Source: Bubalus kerabau
Lineage: Eukaryota; Chordata; Mammalia; Artiodactyla; Bovidae
DNA length: 64,000 bases
Assembly: GCF_029407905.1 (NCBI RefSeq)
Contig: NC_073624.1
Location: 120,838,001 to 120,902,000 of the forward strand
Direction of reading: 5' to 3'
The notes below the pieces were generated by a model. The model searched no databases. It was not told the DNA's origin and saw only the letters and a program-made list of their open reading frames with translations. A program made the translations under genes and the position numbers. Positions 42,101 to 51,100 of the stretch are shown piece by piece (the first letter of the stretch is position 1; each line of letters opens with the position of its first letter).

Positions 42101-45100
42101 ATCTCAGTCAAAGAATCCCATTGAGAAAGAGAAGGGGAGAGTGGCATAAACAATGTCAAGTCAAAGGTTTCGAGGAATATGGGAAGAAAAAAAATAGTAC
42201 ATACCATGTGCCGCCACACTTCGTCTTTCTCATTTTATCTTTGTATTAATAACAACCCTGTGAAGTAGGCAATTAGCCCTATTTTACAGGTGTGAATCCG
42301 AGATTTAAAGAAATAGTGATTCACCCAAGGTCAGACAACTCAGTGAGGTACCACGGTGGGTGGAAGGCTGTCTGACCCCACAGCGCTTTCGCCACTGCAC
42401 AAAGCTGCCTATTCTAGAACACAAACACGTTCTTAACCTGGCTTCCCTCCACTCGGACTAAGTGCTCCTGGACACCAACTCATCTCCCAAAATACTCTCA
42501 GGGTGGCCACAAACGGTGAGAATCGAAGCGATGGTACATTTCTCCCTTTAATCTTCCAAACCCTGAGTTGTATGTGTTTGTGTGTGCGCGTGCACACAGC
42601 GTGCTCAGTTGCTCAGTCAGGTCTGACTCTTTGCGACCCCATGGACTGCAGCCTGCCAGGGTCCTCTGTCTACAGAATTATCACCAGCAAGAATACTGGA
42701 GCAGGTTGTCATTTCCTACTCCAGGGGCTCTTCCAGACCCAGAGATCAAACCCACCTCTCCTGCACTTTCTGCATCGGCAGGTGGATTCTTTACCAGTGC
42801 ACCACCTAAAAACCCTGAGTTACAGCATCACTATTTCTTCTAATTCCAAAGATTTCAACTTCCACATTTTAGGTGGATTAAAAGACTTATCAATCTTATG
42901 AGACACCTGTCATTCGCACCTGATGCTTATTTACCCAGCACTTTATTTGAAGTCACAGTGGGTATTTTTTTAATCTGTATTTTTTAAAAATGCTTATAGG
43001 TGAGATATAATAAGAATAAATTGCATTTGCCAAATGAAAGTCTTTTCATAACTGGTTTCATCCAAGTTTTAATTTTTTTTGTTTTTCTTGGCCAAACCAC
43101 TTGTTCCTTTGGCAAAACAAAATACCTAATGCAGTAGACAAATACTCAACTGTCTTTATCTAAATTCAATAGACTTTCCAGTTACATTATTTTTGCTACA
43201 GTTACTAACATTGTTTCCAGCTTAAGGATTTAAAGTATCTATTGGGAGTTCCCTAGTGGTCCAGGGGTTAAGACTTGGTGCTTTCATTGCCAGGGTCCTT
43301 CCCTGATCAGGGACTAAGATTATGCAAACTGGGCTGGGAGGGGCGGGGGTAATCCACTGACTACTTTCAACTGAAGCCACAGGCATGAAAGGGTTCAGTC
43401 AGATAACTCATAAAATGAGTCCTCTGTAGCAAGGCAATAAAAATGAGCTACCAGAAAACTAAGATGAATTTCTACAAGGTCAAAATCATGTTACAGCATA
43501 TAAAGGTAACAAATCAACATGTTATACAACCTAAGTTTATAAAATGCTATATATCAAATACTTTTAGTTTAAAGAAAGAAAGAAAACTAAGCTGGGTGCT
43601 TGAATACCTCATTTATCTTTAGCTTCTATAAAGAGGTATTATAATCAGTTTAGAGTCCAAGTAAATACTTGGAAAAGAAGAGTCAAAAAGTCACTTCTAA
43701 GGATTAGCTCAAAACATAACAGAAGAAAATAAAAGATATAGAATAGTTGTATGTTAGATGTTCAAAGCAATAATTCCGAAAAACTCTTCTTAAAAAAAAA
43801 AAAAAAAAATCCACCCTTCCATAGCCCACATATATCTAGTAAAATACTAAGGGAAAAAGGAAAGATTTCTACTATGGTATTTTATAAAGATATTGTAAAC
43901 AAAAATTGGCTGAATCTTCTAAGTGGTTTCCAGTACTACCTTAGAAGGTCTTTCAGACATTTGAAACATTAATTTTATAAACAAGGAAATTAAGATTCCT
44001 AGCTGAGTGTAACGGAGAAGGCAATGGTAACCCACTCCAGTGTTCTTGCCTGGAGAATCCCAGGGACGGGGGAGCCTGGTGGGCTGCCGTCTATGGGGTC
44101 GCACAGAGTCGGACACGACTGAAGTGACTTAGCAGCAACAGCAGCTGAGTATAAAGCTAACTGCTAGAATCTGAATGCCAAGTGTTGCTCTGGAGGCTAA
44201 GGTGTATGAATAAAAAAAAGTAGCTGACTTAGCTTAAGAAAAAAACAGTACACCATCACTATACATAGGACCTCAGAAATCTAACCCAAGTCTTTGTTTT
44301 CTCACTTGCAAACTCTTAGGATACTGTCTTCCCAGCCAACTTTACAGCACTGCTTTGCTAATCAAATGACAGGCACCTACCCTAGACTTCAGGAGGCAGA
44401 CAGGTGGAATTCCAGTTAGCGTTCTAAAAGGAAAGATGATGGATGGTTCCGATTATGAAAAATGCTACTTTTTACACAGGAGACTAGTTGAAAGAGGTAA
44501 AAGGCATTTAAGTCAGAGTGCACAGTCTTACAATAAGGGGGAAAGGGAGCTTCAGCTGAAGAAAAGGAAGTGACTACCTAAGAGCACAAATATAGAGAGA
44601 AACAAAGATAACTGGAATCACACAACCATTTAAGAATAAAGTTAACAGATGGTTAAAATATCTTTCTCATCTTTACTTTCCCCAGCTGGCACAATGTTTG
44701 ACATGTAACAGGTATGAAATAACAATTCTTGAATTTAACTGCTTAGGTTCAACAATAAATTCCAAAGACAAAGCAGTAAGTCCCTCGATCCAACTGTCTT
44801 TCTTGTCTGTGTCAAGTTTAACACAGCCCAAAACAATGAAGGATCCTCTATGACCCACCTCCCAGAATATTGGAAACAAAAGCAAAATTAAACAAATGGG
44901 ATCTAATTAAAATTAAAAGCTTCTGCACAACAAAAGAAACTATAAGCAAGGTGAAAAGACAGCCTTCAGAATGGGAGAAAATAATAGCAAATGAAGCAAC
45001 TGACAAACAACTAATCTCAAAAATATATAAGCAACTCCTGCAGCTCAATTCCAGAAAAATAAACGACCCAATCAAAAAATGGGCCAAAGAACTAAACAGA

Positions 45101-48100
45101 CATTTCTCCAAAGAAGACACACAGATGACTAACACACACATGAAAAGATGCTCAACATCACTCATTATCAGAGAAATGCAAATCAAAACCACTATGAGGG
45201 ACCATTTCACGCTAGTCAAGAATGGCTGCGATCCAAGTCTACAAGCAATGAATACTGGAGAGGGTGTGGAGAAAAGGGAATGTTGGTGTACACTGTTGGT
45301 GGGAATGCAAACGAGTACAGCCACTATGGAGACAGTGTGGAGATTCCTTAAAAAACTGGAAATAGAACTGCCATACGACCCAGCAATCCCACTGCTGGGC
45401 ATACACACTGAGGAAACCAGAAGGGAAAGAGACACGTGTACCCCAATGTTCATCGCAGCACTGTTTATAATAGCCAGGACATGGAAGCAACCTAGATGTC
45501 CATCAGCAGACAAATGGATAAGAAAGCTGTGGTACATATACACAATGGAGTATTACTCAGCCATTAAAAAGAATACATTTGAATCAGTTCTAATGAGGTG
45601 GATGAAACTGGAACCTACTATACAGAGTGAAGTAAGCCAGAAAGAAAAACACCAATACAGTATACTAACGCATATATATGGAATTTAGAAAGATGGTAAC
45701 GACAACCCTATATGTGAGACAGCAAAAGACAAATGTATAGAACAGTCTTTTGGACCCCGGGGGTGGGGGGATGATTTGGGACAATTGCATTAAAACATGT
45801 ATAATATCATATAAGAAACGAATTGTCAGTCCAGGTTCGATGCAGGATACAGGAAGCTTGGGGCTGGTGCACTGGGATGACCCAGAGGGATGGTATGGGG
45901 AGGGAGGTGGGAGGGGGGTTCAGGATAGGGAACATGTGTACACCCGTGGCGGTACCACGTTGATGTATGGCAAAACCAATACAATACCGTAAAGTTAAAA
46001 AAAATAATAATAATAAAAAATTTTTTTAAAAAAGAAATCACAGAAGGAAGCTTGGGGACTTTATATAAGCCCAAGCTTTCTTGGTAAGCCAGCTAAAGGA
46101 TCTTGAGTCCTCAGAGAGCTCACCTACAACATTACTTCATAATCATCAGTAACCTAAAGGGGGTCTTTGACCTCTATGCCCAAGCCTTTGACTGTGCGGA
46201 TTACAATAAATTGTGGAAAATTCTGAAAGAGACAGGAATATCAGACCCCCTGACATGCCTCTTGAGAAACCTATATGCAGGTCAGGAAGGAACAGTTAGA
46301 ACTGGACATGGAACAACAAACTGGTTCCAAACAGGAAAAGGAGTACGTCAAGGCTGTATGTTGTCACCCTGCTTATTTAACTTATATGCAAAGTACATCA
46401 TGAGAAACATTTGGCTGGAAGAAGCACAAGCTGGAATCAAGATTGCCGGGAGAAATATCAATAACCTCAGATATGCAGATGACACCACCCTTAGGGCAGA
46501 AAGTGAAGAGGAACTCAAAAGCCTCTTGATGAAAGTGAAAGAGGAGAGTGAAAAAGTTGGCTTAAAGCTCAACATTCAGAAAACGAAGATCATGGCATCT
46601 GGTCCCATCACTTCATGGGAAATAGATGGGGAAACAGTGGAAACAGTGTCAGACTTTATTTTTTGGGGCTCCAAAATCACTGCAGATGGGGACTGCAGCC
46701 ATGAAATTAAGAGACGCTTACTCCTTGGAAGGAAAGTTATGACCAACCTAGATAGCATATTAAAAAGCAGAGATATTGCTTTGCCAACAAAGGTCCGTCT
46801 AGTCAAGACTATGGTTTTTCCAGTGGTCATGTATGGATGTGAGACCTGGACTGTGAAGAAAGCTGAGCACGGAAGAATTGATGCTTTTGAACTGTGGTGT
46901 TGGAGAAGACTCTTGAGAGTCCCTTGGACTGCAAGGAGATCTAACCAGCCCATCCTAAAGAATATCAGTCCTGGGTGTTCACTGGAAGGACTGATGCTGA
47001 AGCTGAAACTCCAATACTTTAGGCACCTCATGCGAAGAGCTGACTCACTGGAAAAGACCCTGATGCTGGGAGGGATTGGGGACAGGAGGAGAAGGGGATG
47101 ACAGAGGACGAGGTGGCTGGATGGCATCACCGACTCGATGCACATGAGTTTGAGTAAACTCCGGGAGTTGGTGATGGACAGGGAGGCCTGGCGTGCAGCG
47201 ATTCACGGGGTCACAAAGAGTCGGACACAACTGAGCCACTGAACTGAAATGAGGAGGAGGTCTGCAAAAAAGGAACAGTACTATAACACCAAAGCATGGC
47301 AAATGTCACAATTTTTAAAAATAAAAAAAGAAGTGACCTTCCAGAAATGTCACAAGCCCAGACAAACTCTGCTGCTGCTGCTGCTAAGTCACTTCAGTCA
47401 TGTCCGACTGGCTCCCCCATCCCTGGGATTCTCCAGGCAAGAACACTGGAGTGGGTTGCCATTTCCTTCTCTAATGCATGAAAGTGAAAAGTGAAAGTGA
47501 AGTTGCTCAGTCGCTCTTAGCGACCCCATGGACTGCAGCCAACCAGGCTCCTCTGTCCATGGGATTTTCCAGGCAAGAGTGCTGGAGTGGGGTGCCACTG
47601 CCTTCTCCGAGACAAACTCTAGAATGGATAATAAACAAATACATATGTATGTATAAAAATATAAAAGGGAGCAGTCCCTCAGACTGCATGAGTTCTCAAA
47701 ATAATTCATGTCAAATTAATCCTATTACCTTTTTGTCTGTGTTACCCTGAAAGAAACCAACAGAAATTAAGCACCATTTATTCATTCCCAGGTGGCACCA
47801 GTGGTAAAGAACCTGCCTTCCAATGAAGGAGGCACAACAGACACGGGTTCAATCCATGGGTGGGGAAGATCCCCTGGAGGAGGAAAATGGCAACCCACTC
47901 CAGTATTCTCACCTGAAAAATTCCATGGGCAGAAGAGCCTTGTCGGCCACAGTCTATGGGGTCACAAAGAGTCGGACATGACTGAGCAACCAAGCACACA
48001 CACACAATTCATTCAACAGCTAACATTCATTAAACAAACACTGTGCCAGGAGGTTTACATACTGTGGTTCTCTAACCCATATAAAAATCTTATCATTGAG

Positions 48101-51100
48101 ATTCTCCAACTTCATGGATAAAGAGCTAGCTTACAAACATTAGAATACCCTGCCCAAATCATGATAGCTAAAAGGTAGAAGCCAAACCTTCAAACTAACT
48201 TCAAAGTCCTGTCCCTTTTTACCACATCAGATGGTCTCCTACTGCAGGAAAAAAAAAAAGCATCTTGTCTTCTGCAAGCATTTGACAAAGTATCTCATGA
48301 TATCCCCTACGGGCAAGACTGATGTAGCAAGGGCAAAAAAAAAAAGAGTTGTAATGCTGGAATAGCCATTTTCATTCAAAGTTTCATATCCGCTAGGCAG
48401 TAGCCCATAGCAGTCAGTCTTGTTTTCTGTTTCCATCGTCATTAGTATGTATAACACTCCATTAAAGACTGATGCGCAGTCACAAGGAAAGAAGGCTGTG
48501 GCCTGTATCTGGTCTGGGAAAAGCCCCACCCTTAAAAGCAGAAACATTACTTTGCCAACAAAGGTCCGTCTAGTCAAGGCTATGGTTTTTCCAGTGGTCA
48601 TGTATGGATGTGAGAGTTGCACTGTGAAGAAAGCTGAGCACCGAAGAATTGATGCTTTTGAACTGCGGTGTTGGAGAATACTCTTGAGAGTCCTTTGGAC
48701 TGCAAGGTGATCCAACCAGCCCATCCTAAAGGAGATCAGTCCTGGGTGTTCATTGGAGGACCAATGCTGAAACTGAAACTCCAATACTTTGGGCACCTCA
48801 TGAGAAGAGCTGACTCACTGGAAAGGGCCCTGATGCTGGAAGGGATTGGGGACAGGAGGAGAAGGGGACGACAGAGGATAAGATGGCTGGATGGCATCAC
48901 CGACTCGATGCACATGAGTTGGAGTGAACTCCGGGAGTTGGTGATGGACAGGGAGGCCTGGCGTGCTGCTATTCATGGGGTCACAAAGAGTCGGACAAGA
49001 CTGAGCGATTGAACTGAACTAGACTTCGAGTCTAAAGAGAAACCAACCTCTGGCCCTGTGTCACCAGATTATAGAGACTTGTGAAGGGCTTTGTGCTTGG
49101 CCCCAGCTCACCCTTTTCTTTCAGAGTCTATTAATGACTGATGAGAACACTGAAGACAGTCTTACCAAATCTTCAGGTAAAAAGTTAAAATAGGTGCCTA
49201 ATACAGCTGTAGAGATCATGCTTTATTTTTATGGGCATGGCCAGGACCCAATCTAGTGCCTGACTCACAGTAGCTCCATCAATGTTTCTTGAGCTACAGA
49301 ATCAAAATTCAAAAGCATATTAACAGGCATTAAGCACTGGAGCAAACCTATCAAAGCCGACTTTAATGGGTCAAATACATTGGGGGTTGGCAAGGAAGGC
49401 AACTACACAATGAAAGTAAAATCAAGTTGAAGGACGTAGTCTTCCTTCCTCACTCTCTCCCTGTATCTCTCTTCCTTCCTTTCAGCAAACAAAACTAAGA
49501 GAGCATGCCCAATATTAATCAATGTGGCAACCCAAAAACTCACAGGATCTTTTCGACTTCAGAGTTAGAAAAGGATTCTCCACAGGGGAGGTGATAGCCT
49601 GTACGTCTTTGCACAGTTCAAACCACACTAAGAGTCATTTCTACAGCTCAAGCTATCAAATTTTAAGAAAAGAAGGCAATAATTAAATACCAAGTATCCA
49701 GAAGAGATGTCAAAATAATGATATGACTTAGAACAATGTTACAGGAGATCTACTAAAAGGAACCAGAACTGTTTACCAAGAGAAGACAAAACTCAAGGGG
49801 ATAAAAAAAAAAAAAAAAAAAAAAAAACCTCAAGGGGATGTACAGCCATCTTCAACTATCAGAAGGGATGCCACGTGATTCAGATTCAGATGCCATGTGA
49901 TTCAGATTCAGAGAGCAGGGAAACAGATTTTGTCTCTAGACGTGGAAAAACAAACTGGAAAGTAATCTGTCCAAAAATGAAACAAGCTATCTCAGGATAC
50001 ATTGTTTTCCACCTTCTTTATCAGTTCATCTCACGTCCAAGATGTTCAGACTAAAGTAGACAATTACTTGACTGAAATTTTAAACTAAAGACTGAAATAG
50101 TAAACCTTGAACGATCTTAGGTTCCTTTTAGTCTTTAAAATAGGAATGTTTAAGAGTGTACTTTGCAAGCAAAACACAAAGTATTTTATTGTGCAACCCC
50201 ATAGATGGCAGCCCACCAGGCCCCGCCATTCCTGGGATTCTCCAGGCAAGAACACTGGAGTGGGTTGCCATTTCCTTCTCTAATGCATTAAAGTGAAAAG
50301 TGAAAGTGAAGTCACTCAGTCGTGTCTGACTCTTGGCGACCCCATGGACTGCAGCCCACCAGGCTCCTCCATCCATGGGATTTTCCAGACAAGAGTACTG
50401 GAGTGGGTCCCCATTGCCTTCTCCAAGTAGTACGTAGTTCTTTTTGCTAAGTAAAAAGGGAAATTCTTTCTCTCACATCTTATGATGCATTAGTTCCTCT
50501 CCATTTGGAATGAAAGGCGTACAAGACTCTCTAAGAGTCTCACTGAAATAAAATTTCTCCAAAAAGATTGTTTAAAAAGATGAAATGAACTGATATCCAA
50601 GAGAAGGAGATTGTATATAAAATGTTGGTACACAGCAAAAGCCTCAATTCTAGAACATAATCCAGATAACGTTTGTGATAAGAGTTATATGCTATGCTTT
50701 TGATACTAGAGATCTATGTAGATTGCAGAGGTTTCCTCTCAGATATTTAAAAATCTTTACCCAGCTAAAAGCTTTGAGGATATTTTTGGAATGTATAATG
50801 TAAATGTAATTTTTAGGCTGAAGGGCTAAATTATCTTTTATAAAAATTAAGAGCTCAATTAAAATGGTCTTCTCTTTTCTCTAAGATCTGTAGCACAAAA
50901 GAAATCACTAAGGGGTGGTTTACCAACATCCAGAAACAGTGCTCCAAAATTTTAAATCTAAACTGGATTCAAATTTCAGCTTGAGAACCAAGACTTGTAG
51001 CAATATGATGACCAAGAAGTTACTCAACTTAACCATGCCTGTTTCAGCATGTGTAAAATGAGGCTAATAAAACTATCCACCTCACAAACAGGCTGTGATA

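Noticed and set aside
44848..45543. 231-codon minus-strand open frame with many hydrophobic residues
   Set aside because: It is the antisense shadow of the young L1 ORF2 tail at 44870-45688. No start context or family resemblance supports a gene.
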